55,793 nt of DNA from Acidobacteriota bacterium (GTDB taxonomy: Bacteria; Acidobacteriota; Terriglobia; Bryobacterales; Bryobacteraceae): positions 1-55,793 of the forward strand of contig JAPKZB010000041.1 in assembly GCA_026393985.1 (NCBI GenBank). The letters run 5' to 3'. The notes under the pieces are model-generated. The model ran no database searches. It saw only the letters and a program-made list of their open reading frames with translations, and was not told the origin of the DNA. Below are positions 42,400 through 50,783 of this stretch, piece after piece (position 1 is the stretch's first letter; each line of letters opens with the position of its first letter). The position numbers and the translations under genes are program-made.

Positions 42400-44073
42400 A
42401 TGGGTCAGGTTCAGCGAAGCGCTCCGATTTACGATGTAGTGGTGATTGGCTCCGGCGCCGGAGGCGGCACGGTGGTGCACACCTTGACCAAACTCGGCGT
42501 CAAGGTGCTGTTGCTCGAGGCGGGCGGTCCGCTGAACCCGGCCAAGGATTTTAAAGAGCACATGATGCCCTGGCAGGTGCCGCACCGCGGCGCTGGCGAG
42601 GATGGCCGGTTCTACTTTGGCGGGATGAAGTACGGCTTCTTTGAAGCGCCGAACGGGTACTGGCAGATTCCGGGTGAACCGTACACGGTCGCGGCCGGCA
42701 ACCAGTTTGATTGGTTTCGCTCGCGGATTCTGGGCGGGCGCACGAATCACTACGGGCGGGTCTCGCTGCGTTTTGCCGACTACGATTTCAAGCCACGGTC
42801 AATGGACGGCCTGGGGACCGACTGGCCGATCTCCTATGACGATCTCGCACCCTGGTACGACAAGGCGGAAGCTTTCATTGGGGTGCACGGCACGCGCGCA
42901 GGAATCCGTTCGGCGCCGGACGGCATCTTTCAGCCGGCGCCGGCGCTCCGCGTCCACGAGACGATGATTCAGCGCGCGGGAGCCAAGCTTGGCATGCCGG
43001 TGATTGCGGCGCGCAAGGCGATGATCACCAAGGCGCACAACGGGCGCGCGGCGTGCCACTACTGCGGCCACTGCGGGCGCGGGTGCCTTACGGCGTCGGC
43101 TTACTCTTCGAGCCAGGTGCAGATCTTCCCGGCGCTGAAGACGGGGCGGCTCGAAATTGTGCACCATGCCATGGTGCGGGAGCTGATCCGGGGCGCCAAC
43201 GGGCAGGTGGCCGCCGTCTCCTACATCGACAAGACAACGCGGCAGGAGAAGCGGGTCCGCTGCCGGACGGTCGTGCTGGCGGCGAGCGCCTGCGAGTCGG
43301 CACGGATTCTGCTCAACTCGAACGGCCTGGCGAACTCCTCCGGGGTGGTGGGAAAGTATTTGACCGATACGGTAGGCCTGACGGTGCGGGGCCACGTGCC
43401 CGCACTCGAAGGGCTGATGCGCTACGATACCGACGGGATCCGCGGTTCGCACGTCTACGTACCCTGGTGGCTCTATGACCGCAAGAACGATTTCCCGCGC
43501 GGGTATCACATTGAGTTGGGGGGGACCGGCTTCGCGGCCCCGCAGGTGGGTTCGTTCCAAGGCGTGGCGGCGCAGCACCAGGGATTTGGCAGAGAGCTCA
43601 AGAAACGCATCCGGCAGGATTACGGGACCACCGTCAGTTGCACCGGACGGGGCGAGATGATTCCGAACGAGAAATCCTACTGCGAGATTGATCCCACGGT
43701 GACCGATGAGTGGGGCATTCCGGTGCTGCGTTTCCACTTCGCCTGGAGCGAGCACGAGCGGAAGCAGGCCGAGCATATGCGGCAGAGCTTCACGAGTCTG
43801 CTGGAGACGTTGGGGGCGACTTCGATTGCGTCGTCCGGCATCACCACCGGCGGGGAGGTGATCCACGAGGTGGGAACCGTGCGCATGGGCAGCGACCCGC
43901 GCACGTCGGCGCTGAACGCCTACTCGCAGGCGCATGACGTGAAAAATCTGTTTGTGGCAGACGGCGGATCGTTTGTCAGCAATCCGGACAAGAACCCAAC
44001 GCTGACGATCATTGCGCTGGCGTGGCGGATGTCGGAGTACCTCGCCGAGGAGATGAGGAAGGGCAATGTCTAA
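42400..44073 (+). CDS. GMC-family FAD oxidoreductase with Cys cluster (gluconate/glucose dehydrogenase large-subunit type)
   Basis: The protein has 557 residues. The FAD motif is VVVIGSGAGGGTVVHTL near residue 15. A four-cysteine cluster, CHYCGHCGRGC (Cys219, 222, 225, 229), resembles the iron-sulfur site of FAD glucose dehydrogenase-type catalytic subunits. The active-site pair is His489 (VIHEVGTVRMG) and Asn532 (NPDKNPT). There is no signal peptide of its own; in this family the small subunit carries the twin-arginine signal and exports the complex. It overlaps that subunit gene by 8 nt. It should oxidise a sugar or polyol and pass electrons to a cytochrome. Confidence 0.9.
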   Translation: MGQVQRSAPIYDVVVIGSGAGGGTVVHTLTKLGVKVLLLEAGGPLNPAKDFKEHMMPWQVPHRGAGEDGRFYFGGMKYGFFEAPNGYWQIPGEPYTVAAGNQFDWFRSRILGGRTNHYGRVSLRFADYDFKPRSMDGLGTDWPISYDDLAPWYDKAEAFIGVHGTRAGIRSAPDGIFQPAPALRVHETMIQRAGAKLGMPVIAARKAMITKAHNGRAACHYCGHCGRGCLTASAYSSSQVQIFPALKTGRLEIVHHAMVRELIRGANGQVAAVSYIDKTTRQEKRVRCRTVVLAASACESARILLNSNGLANSSGVVGKYLTDTVGLTVRGHVPALEGLMRYDTDGIRGSHVYVPWWLYDRKNDFPRGYHIELGGTGFAAPQVGSFQGVAAQHQGFGRELKKRIRQDYGTTVSCTGRGEMIPNEKSYCEIDPTVTDEWGIPVLRFHFAWSEHERKQAEHMRQSFTSLLETLGATSIASSGITTGGEVIHEVGTVRMGSDPRTSALNAYSQAHDVKNLFVADGGSFVSNPDKNPTLTIIALAWRMSEYLAEEMRKGNV

Positions 44074-44632
44074 AGGGGTTTCGCGAAGAGAGGTACTGGC
44101 GCCGGCGCTGGCGGCGCCGCTCGTGGCGCAGCACGAAGGACACCAGCCGGCGGCCGCGGCAGCGCCCGCGGGGCAGCCGATTTTCCTGACGCCGCACGAG
44201 TTCGCCACGCTGCGGAAGTTGTGCGACCTGATCCTGCCGGCGGATGAGACCTCGCCGGCGGCCTCGGCGACCGGCACGCCCGAGTACATCGACCTGCTGT
44301 GCCGCGGCAACGAACGGATCGCCCGGATCTATCACGGCGGTCTGGCGTGGCTCGATGCGGCGTGCCGGAATCTGCACGGGGTCGCGTTTGCGGAGGCGGC
44401 GGAGCCGGCGCAGGTCGCAATCCTCGAAAAACTCGCCTATCGCGAGAAGACGCCGGCGGAGTGGAAGGCCGGGGCGGAATTTTTCAACTGGGCGCGGCGG
44501 ATGACCCTCGATGGGTACTACACCTCGCCGGCGGGCTACCGCGATGTGGGCTACGTGGGTGGCAAGGGCATGACGACGTATGAGGTTCCCGTGGAAGCGC
44601 TGGAGCAGGCCCTCAAGAAGTGGAAGCCGTAA
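44066..44632 (+). CDS. gluconate 2-dehydrogenase subunit 3 family protein
   Basis: The protein has 188 residues with a twin-arginine signal (SRREVLAPALAAPLVAQ). The body matches subunit 3: FLTPHEFATLRKLCDLILPA near residues 40-60, then FFNWARRMTLDGYYTSPAGY and the C-terminal YVGGKGMTTYE. It should chaperone and export the GMC catalytic subunit, with which it overlaps by 8 nt. No cytochrome subunit follows, so electrons may go to the heme of the PSD1 protein or to an unlinked cytochrome. Confidence 0.9.
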   Translation: MSKGVSRREVLAPALAAPLVAQHEGHQPAAAAAPAGQPIFLTPHEFATLRKLCDLILPADETSPAASATGTPEYIDLLCRGNERIARIYHGGLAWLDAACRNLHGVAFAEAAEPAQVAILEKLAYREKTPAEWKAGAEFFNWARRMTLDGYYTSPAGYRDVGYVGGKGMTTYEVPVEALEQALKKWKP

Positions 44633-44647
44633 GGAGTTAAGAACCGA

Positions 44648-45205
44648 GTGAGCAAAAAGATCCTGATTGTGATTGGCGACGCCGCCGAGGCGCTCGATAC
44701 CTTTTATCCGCTATGGCGGGTGGAAGAGGAGGACTACGAGGCTGTGGTGGCCGGTCCGGAGAAGCGGGTCTACCATCTGGTGATGCACGAGATACCGCCG
44801 GGCTGGGATGTGACCAAGGAGTCGCCGAGCTATCACCTGGCTTCGCACATCGCCTTCCGGGACGTGAAGCCGGAGGAGTACGCCGGGCTGTTTCTGAGCG
44901 GCGGGCGGGCGCCGGAGTATCTGCGCTACGACGAGGACCTGCTGCGGATTACGCGCCACTTTTTCGCGGAGAATAAGCCAGTGGCGGTGGTGTGCCACGG
45001 CGTGGAGATTGTGGCCACGGCGGACGTGATTCGGGGCCGGCGGATGGCGACCGTGCCGAAGTGCCGCTTCGACGTGGAGATTTGCGGCGGCACGTTTGTC
45101 AACGAACGCTGCGTGCGGGACGGTAACATGGTGAGCGGCCGGACATGGCACGACAATCCCTGGTTCATGCGCGAATTCATCAAGATGCTGCGCGACGCGG
45201 CGTGA
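44648..45205 (+). CDS. DJ-1/PfpI-family protein
   Basis: The protein has 185 residues and starts with GTG after AAGGAG. The family pattern is plain: LFLSGGRAPEYLR, then the nucleophile elbow AVVCHGVEI with Cys116. Family members are glyoxalase- or deglycase-like enzymes or chaperones. In a sugar-oxidation operon a role in removing reactive carbonyls is plausible but not shown. The stop overlaps the next start (TGATG). Confidence 0.88.
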   Translation: MSKKILIVIGDAAEALDTFYPLWRVEEEDYEAVVAGPEKRVYHLVMHEIPPGWDVTKESPSYHLASHIAFRDVKPEEYAGLFLSGGRAPEYLRYDEDLLRITRHFFAENKPVAVVCHGVEIVATADVIRGRRMATVPKCRFDVEICGGTFVNERCVRDGNMVSGRTWHDNPWFMREFIKMLRDAA

Positions 45206-46095
45206 TGCGGCGCCGGGAGTGGCTGGCGCTGGCGGCGGGCGCGCCGCTGGCGGCCGCGACGAAGGGCGCCGTGCGGCTGCACGCGAGCACCTATGCGATG
45301 CAGCCGCTCGAGGTGGACCGCGCCTTGGCAACGATTCGCGAGATCGGTTACGACGGCGCGGAGCTCTGCCTGATGGCGGGCTGGCCGAGCGAGCCGGCGA
45401 GGCTTGACGCGGCGGCGCGGCGCCGGATCCGCGAGGCGCGATTCCCGGTGCCGACGCTGATTGAGAACGGCAACACGCTGGTGAGTGAGGCCGAACACGC
45501 GCGGACGCTGGACCGGATTCGCGCGGCGGCGGCGCTGGCGCACGATATTGCGCCGAAGCGGCCGCCCATTCTGCAGACGGTCCTCGGGGGGAAGCCGGCG
45601 GAGTGGGAGCAGGTGAAACAGAAGATGGCCGCGCGCCTCGCCGACTGGGCGCGCGTGGCGGCGGAAGTGAAGATTCCGCTGGCCGTGAAATCGCACATCG
45701 GCAGCGCTTCGAACACGCCCGAGAAGCTCATTTGGCTGCTCGATCAGGTGAAGAATCCGGCGCTTTCGGGCATTTATGACTACGGGCACTTTCAGCTGCT
45801 GGATTTGCCGCTGCGCGGGACGCTCGAGACGCTGCTGCCGCGGAGTTCGTTTCTGACGGTAAAGGATGGCCGGATGGTGGCAGGGCAGCCGCGCTTTCTG
45901 CTCCCCGGCGACGGGACCATTGACTACCGGGAGTACTTCGCGATCCTACGCGAGAAGCGATACCGTGGATGGATGCTCGTAGAGATCAGCCGGCAGTTGC
46001 AGACGCAGCCCGGCTTTGACCCGGTGGACGCGGCCCGGCGCTCCTACGCCAACTTGGCGGGGCGGCTGGCGCAGGCGGGGCTTCGCCGGGGGTAG
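45205..46095 (+). CDS. sugar phosphate isomerase/epimerase-like TIM-barrel protein (second in window)
   Basis: The ATG at 45205 overlaps the previous stop by 1 nt; the product is 296 residues with an export-like N-terminus (RRREWLALAAGAPLAAATKG). Barrel segments are IGYDGAELCLMAG, IPLAVKSHIGSAS, SGIYDYGHFQ, FLTVKDG and WMLVEIS. The Glu usual on strand five is replaced by Lys (VKSH), and the HxHxKD motif is reduced to LTVKD. The metal site therefore differs from the isomerase at 21305-22186. Confidence 0.85.
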   Translation: MRRREWLALAAGAPLAAATKGAVRLHASTYAMQPLEVDRALATIREIGYDGAELCLMAGWPSEPARLDAAARRRIREARFPVPTLIENGNTLVSEAEHARTLDRIRAAAALAHDIAPKRPPILQTVLGGKPAEWEQVKQKMAARLADWARVAAEVKIPLAVKSHIGSASNTPEKLIWLLDQVKNPALSGIYDYGHFQLLDLPLRGTLETLLPRSSFLTVKDGRMVAGQPRFLLPGDGTIDYREYFAILREKRYRGWMLVEISRQLQTQPGFDPVDAARRSYANLAGRLAQAGLRRG

Positions 46096-46124
46096 GTCCG
46101 GAGAGAGGGAGAGGAGTGAGAGTG

Positions 46125-49100
46125 ATGCGCCACAGGAAGATGCTGATCGGGGGAGCGGCCGCCCTGGCCGGACTGACGTTGTGGGTGACCCAAGCCCAAC
46201 CGCCCGCCAAGGCCGCCGCCGTGGACTTCCCGCGCGAGGTCCGGCCGATCCTCTCCGACAACTGCTTCTACTGCCACGGGCCGGACAAGAGCACCCGCAT
46301 GATGGATCTGCGCCTCGATACCAAAGAGGGCGCTTTCGCCGAACGCAAGACGGGGCGATTGATCGTGCCCGGCGATCCGGCCGCGAGCCTTCTCTACCAA
46401 CGCATCGCGACCAGCGATACCGCGCGGACGATGCCGCCGGCGCACAGCAAGAAGCTATTGACCGCGGCGCAGAAGGATACGCTCAAGCGATGGATTGCCC
46501 AGGGGGCACCGTGGAAGGAGCATTGGGCTTTTGCGGCGCCGGCCCGCCCGGCTCTACCGGCGGTGACCAACGTGCGCTGGGCGCGCAATCCGATCGACCG
46601 TTTTGTGCTGGCGCGTCTCGAAGCCGCGGGGCTGCCGCCGGCTGCCGAAGCCGACCGGCGGGCGTTGGCGCGGCGGGCGGCGCTGGACCTGACCGGGCTG
46701 CCGCCCACCCCGGAGCTGCTGACGCAGTTTCTGCAGGACAAATCGCCCAAGGCCTATGAGGAGTATGTGGACCGCCTGCTGGCGACGAACCAGTGGGGCG
46801 AGCACCGCGCGCGGTACTGGCTCGACGCCGCGCGCTACGCCGATACGCATGGCATTCACATCGACAACTACCGCGAGATGTGGCCGTACCGCGACTGGGT
46901 AATCCGCGCTTTTAACAGGAACCTGCCGTTCGATCAGTTCGTCGTCGACCAGATCGCTGGAGACCTGCTGCCGAACCCGACCCGGGATCAGATGGTTGCC
47001 ACCGGCTTCCACCGCTGCAACCCGACGACGAACGAAGATGGCGCCATTGCCGACGAGGTGGAGGCCATCTACGCCAAGGACCGGGTGGATACGACCGGAG
47101 CAGTGTTTCTGGGGCTAACCGTGGGCTGCGCGGCGTGCCACGACCATAAGTTCGACCCGATCGCCCAGCGCGATTTCTACGCGCTATCGGCGTTTTTCCG
47201 GAACACGGTGCAGGGTCCGCTTGACGGTAACATTGCGGAGACGCCGCCGGTGCTGGTGATTCCAAAGAGCGAGGATGAAGAGCGCTGGAAGCAGATTCGC
47301 GCCGAAGAGGGGCGGCTGCGCGAGCGGCTGCAGGCGGCGCGCGTGAGCGCCGAACCGGCCTTTGCCGATTGGCTGGCGGGCGCCGCGCGGAAGTCGATCG
47401 AAGCGCCGCTCGAGCCGGCCGATGAGCTGATGGCCGTGACGGTGCAGCAGGGCGAGCCGCGGCTGCGCGTGAAGGGGAAGCCGGCCGAGCTGAAACTCCC
47501 GGCCGGGATCACCCTAGGCGAGGCGCATATCCCGGGACGGCAGGCGATTCACTTCTCCGGCAAATCGCATCTCGAACTGCCGAATGTCGACGCGCTGCAG
47601 GCCGACCGGCCGTTCTCGGCGGCGATGTGGTTCTACCTGCCCAAGAGCGAGGACAGCTTTATCGTGGCCAGCCAGACCGATGCCAAGAGTAAGGGGCGGG
47701 GCTGGAGCTTTGAGTTGACGCGGCGGTCGCCCAGTATCCGGCTGGTGGGCCAGGCGGGCCGGGCGTTGACGATCACGAATCTGATTGTGGACCGCTTTGA
47801 GCCCGCGCGCTGGTATCACGTCGCGTTCAGCTACGACGGCAAGCGCACCGCCGAGGGCTTCAAGATGTTCGTCAATGGCCGCGAGGTGGGCACGCAAGGG
47901 AGCGGCCGCGGCGGCATGCTGAAGGGCGAATTGCGGAACTTCTCGCCGTTCCTGATCGGGCGGATGGGCGACCAGTCGTTTGAGGGCGGGGCGATTGCGG
48001 ATCTGCGAGTCTATGGCCGCGTGCTGTCGGAGGCCGATGCTTCGCTGCTGGCTCAGTGGCCGGCGATTGAGCTGGCTCGGGATAAGAGCGCAGACGCGCT
48101 GAGCGTGGCGGAGCGGGACGGGCTGCGGCAGTATTATCTGACGCGGGAGTTTGCCGACCACATGGATCTGGCGGGCGAACTGCAGATCCTCGATGCCGAA
48201 AAGCTGGAGATTGTCCGGCGCGGCGCGCTGACCCACGTGCAGCACGAACGGGCCGGGATGCCGTCGGCCCATCTTCTCTTCCGGGGCATGTACGATCAGC
48301 CGCGCGAAAAGCTGGCGGCCAACACGCCGTACGCGCTGCCGCCGATGAGCGCGGCGCTGCCGAAGAACCGGCTCGGGCTGGCCAGGTGGCTGGTGGACCC
48401 GGCGCACCCGCTGACCGCGCGGGTGGCGGTGAACCGTATGTGGCAGGAGCTGTTCGGCACTGGACTCGTCAAGACCTCGGACGATTTCGGGTCGCAGGGC
48501 GAGCCGCCTTCGCATCCCGAGCTGCTCGACTGGCTCGCCGTCGAGTTCCGCGAGAGCGGGTGGGACGTGAAGCACCTGTACAAGCTGATGGTGACCTCGG
48601 CGGCGTACCGGCAGGCGGGCGTAGCGACGCCGTTGAAGATCGAGAAGGATCCCGAGAACCGGCTGCTTTCGCGCGGTCCGCGGTTCCGCATGGATGCCGA
48701 GATGATCCGGGATTACGCACTGGCGGCGAGCGGTTTGTTAACGCCCACCATCGGCGGCCCGTCGGTGAAGCCGTACCAGCCGCCGGGTGTCTGGGAGGCG
48801 GTGGCGATGCTGGGTTCGAACACGCGCTTCTATCAGCGCGACAGCGGCCCGGCGCTCTACCGCCGTTCGCTCTATTCGTTCTGGAAGCGCAGCGCGCCGC
48901 CGGCGGCGATGGAGGTGTTGAACGCGCCCACGCGGGAGAACTGCACCGTGCGGCGGGAGCGCACCAACACGCCGCTGCAGGCGCTGGTGACGATGAACGA
49001 CGTGCAGTTCGTCGAAGCGGCGCGGCACCTGGCGCAGCGGGCGCGGCTGGCCGCGCCGGAGAGCGTCGAAAAGCAGATTCAGTACATGGCGGTGCGGCTG

Positions 49101-49313
49101 ACGGCCCGCGACCTGGACGCCCGCGAACTGGCGGTGACGCGGAAGGCGCATCAGGACTTTCTGCGCTACTACGACAGCCATCCGGACCAGGCGCGGAAGC
49201 TGATTGCGCAGGGCGAATCGAAGCCGGAGGAATCGTTGCCGCCGGTCGAACTCGCGGCGTTGACGATGACCGCCAATCAACTGTTCAACATAGACGAAGT
49301 ACTGGTGAAATAG
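46125..49313 (+). CDS. PSD1 protein with inserted LamG domain: cytochrome c + DUF1549 + LamG + DUF1553
   Basis: The ATG at 46125 (after aggag) is preferred to the GTG at 46116; the product is 1062 residues. The signal is MRHRKMLIGGAAALAGLTLW. The heme site CFYCH lies at 47-51. DUF1549 follows and includes CAACH near residue 330. A LamG/concanavalin-like domain sits at about 463-645 (AIHFSGKSHLELPNVDAL, then ARWYHVAFSYDGK and FLIGRMGDQSFEGGAIADLR). DUF1553 begins near 730 (HPLTARVAVNRMWQELFGTG). The LamG insertion is absent from the other PSD1 protein in the window and suggests direct carbohydrate binding. DUF1501 follows after 8 nt. Confidence 0.92.
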   Translation: MRHRKMLIGGAAALAGLTLWVTQAQPPAKAAAVDFPREVRPILSDNCFYCHGPDKSTRMMDLRLDTKEGAFAERKTGRLIVPGDPAASLLYQRIATSDTARTMPPAHSKKLLTAAQKDTLKRWIAQGAPWKEHWAFAAPARPALPAVTNVRWARNPIDRFVLARLEAAGLPPAAEADRRALARRAALDLTGLPPTPELLTQFLQDKSPKAYEEYVDRLLATNQWGEHRARYWLDAARYADTHGIHIDNYREMWPYRDWVIRAFNRNLPFDQFVVDQIAGDLLPNPTRDQMVATGFHRCNPTTNEDGAIADEVEAIYAKDRVDTTGAVFLGLTVGCAACHDHKFDPIAQRDFYALSAFFRNTVQGPLDGNIAETPPVLVIPKSEDEERWKQIRAEEGRLRERLQAARVSAEPAFADWLAGAARKSIEAPLEPADELMAVTVQQGEPRLRVKGKPAELKLPAGITLGEAHIPGRQAIHFSGKSHLELPNVDALQADRPFSAAMWFYLPKSEDSFIVASQTDAKSKGRGWSFELTRRSPSIRLVGQAGRALTITNLIVDRFEPARWYHVAFSYDGKRTAEGFKMFVNGREVGTQGSGRGGMLKGELRNFSPFLIGRMGDQSFEGGAIADLRVYGRVLSEADASLLAQWPAIELARDKSADALSVAERDGLRQYYLTREFADHMDLAGELQILDAEKLEIVRRGALTHVQHERAGMPSAHLLFRGMYDQPREKLAANTPYALPPMSAALPKNRLGLARWLVDPAHPLTARVAVNRMWQELFGTGLVKTSDDFGSQGEPPSHPELLDWLAVEFRESGWDVKHLYKLMVTSAAYRQAGVATPLKIEKDPENRLLSRGPRFRMDAEMIRDYALAASGLLTPTIGGPSVKPYQPPGVWEAVAMLGSNTRFYQRDSGPALYRRSLYSFWKRSAPPAAMEVLNAPTRENCTVRRERTNTPLQALVTMNDVQFVEAARHLAQRARLAAPESVEKQIQYMAVRLTARDLDARELAVTRKAHQDFLRYYDSHPDQARKLIAQGESKPEESLPPVELAALTMTANQLFNIDEVLVK

Positions 49314-49321
49314 GACGCGCC

Positions 49322-50767
49322 ATGATCCTCGACGATTGCATACTTGCCGAAACCCGCCGCCAGTTTTTCGCGCGCGGCGCCCGTGGACTGGGACAACTGG
49401 CGCTGGCTTCGCTGCTGGGCCGGGAAGGCCGCGCCGCCGAGGGCGGACTACCCGGATTGCCGCACTGGAAGCCGAAGGCCAAGCGGGCGATCTATCTCCA
49501 CATGGTCGGGGCGCCGCCGCAGATTGATCTGTTCGACTACAAACCCGGTATGAAGGAGTGGTACGACAAGGATCTGCCCGAGTCCATCCGCCGCGGGCAG
49601 CGCCTGACCACGATGACCTCCGGGCAGAGCCGCTTTCCGATTGCGCCTTCGATCTTTTCGTTCCGGCAGAGTGGCAAATCCGGGGCGTGGATTTCGGAAC
49701 TGCTGCCGTGGACGGCCAAGGTGGTGGATGAGATGGCGATCATCCGGTCCATGCACACCGAGGCGATCAATCACGAACCGGCGATTACCTTCATCCAGAC
49801 CGGGCAGCAGGTGGCCGGGCGGCCCTGCGCGGGATCCTGGATCTCTTACGGGCTGGGTTCGATCAACGCCGACCTGCCGGCGTTTGTGGTGCTGAACGCT
49901 TCGCACACGCATCCGCGCGCCGGGGTGCAGGCCATTTCGGCCAAGCTGTGGAGCTCGGGCTTTCTGTCTTCGAAGTTCGCCGGGGTGGCGCTGCGGTCCG
50001 GGAATGACCCGGTGCTGTTTTTGCGCAATCCGGAGGGCGTGGCGCCGGAGGTGCGGCGCCGCATGCTGGACGCCGTCGGCGAGTTGAACGAGATTCAGCA
50101 CGAAAAGTCGGTGGACCCGGAGACGCGGTCGCGCATTGCGCAGTATGAGATGGCGTTCCGGATGCAGTCCTCGGTGCCGGAGTTGACCGACCTGTCAAAG
50201 GAGCCGGAGAGCACCTGGAAGCTGTACGGCGAGGAGGCGCGCAAGGGCGGATCGTTTGCCAACACCTGCCTGATGGCGCGGCGGCTGGCCGAGCGCGGCG
50301 TGCGGTTTGTGCAGGTCTACCAGCGCGGCTGGGACGTGCACCGCGAGGTGCCGGAGGTGCTGCCCGCGATGTGCAAGGACGTCGACCAGGCCTGCTACGC
50401 GCTGCTCACCGATCTCAAGTCGCGGGGTATGCTCGACGATACGCTGGTGATTTTCGGCGGCGAGTTCGGGCGGACGATTTACTCGCAAGGCAAGCTGACC
50501 CCCACCGACTACGGGCGAGACCACCATCCGCGGTGCTTCTCCATCTGGGCGGCGGGCGGCGGGATCAAGGGCGGGGTGGTACACGGCGAGACCGACGAGT
50601 TTTCCTACAACATCGTGAAGGATCCGGTGCATGTGCGGGACTTCCAGGCGACGTTGCTGCACTGCTTCGGCATCGACCATGAGCGGTTCAGCTACCGGCA
50701 CCAGGGCTTGGAGGCGCGGCTGACGGGCGTGGAGCCGGCCCATTTGGTGAAGGGGATTCTGGCGTAG
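49322..50767 (+). CDS. DUF1501 (sulfatase-like) protein (second in window)
   Basis: The ATG at 49322 gives 481 residues; the frame is open well upstream, but that part overlaps PSD1 in another frame. The export signal is RRQFFARGARGLGQLALASL. Core motifs are IYLHMVGAPPQIDLFDYKPG, EINHEP-type spacing in TEAINHEPAITFIQTGQQ, VIFGGEFGRTIYSQG and GRDHHPRCFSIWAAGGGIKG. It matches the DUF1501 protein at 23227-24651 in order of motifs. It is the last gene of the GntR-controlled locus. Confidence 0.9.
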   Translation: MILDDCILAETRRQFFARGARGLGQLALASLLGREGRAAEGGLPGLPHWKPKAKRAIYLHMVGAPPQIDLFDYKPGMKEWYDKDLPESIRRGQRLTTMTSGQSRFPIAPSIFSFRQSGKSGAWISELLPWTAKVVDEMAIIRSMHTEAINHEPAITFIQTGQQVAGRPCAGSWISYGLGSINADLPAFVVLNASHTHPRAGVQAISAKLWSSGFLSSKFAGVALRSGNDPVLFLRNPEGVAPEVRRRMLDAVGELNEIQHEKSVDPETRSRIAQYEMAFRMQSSVPELTDLSKEPESTWKLYGEEARKGGSFANTCLMARRLAERGVRFVQVYQRGWDVHREVPEVLPAMCKDVDQACYALLTDLKSRGMLDDTLVIFGGEFGRTIYSQGKLTPTDYGRDHHPRCFSIWAAGGGIKGGVVHGETDEFSYNIVKDPVHVRDFQATLLHCFGIDHERFSYRHQGLEARLTGVEPAHLVKGILA

Positions 50768-50783
50768 CGGGGCAGACGGTCGT

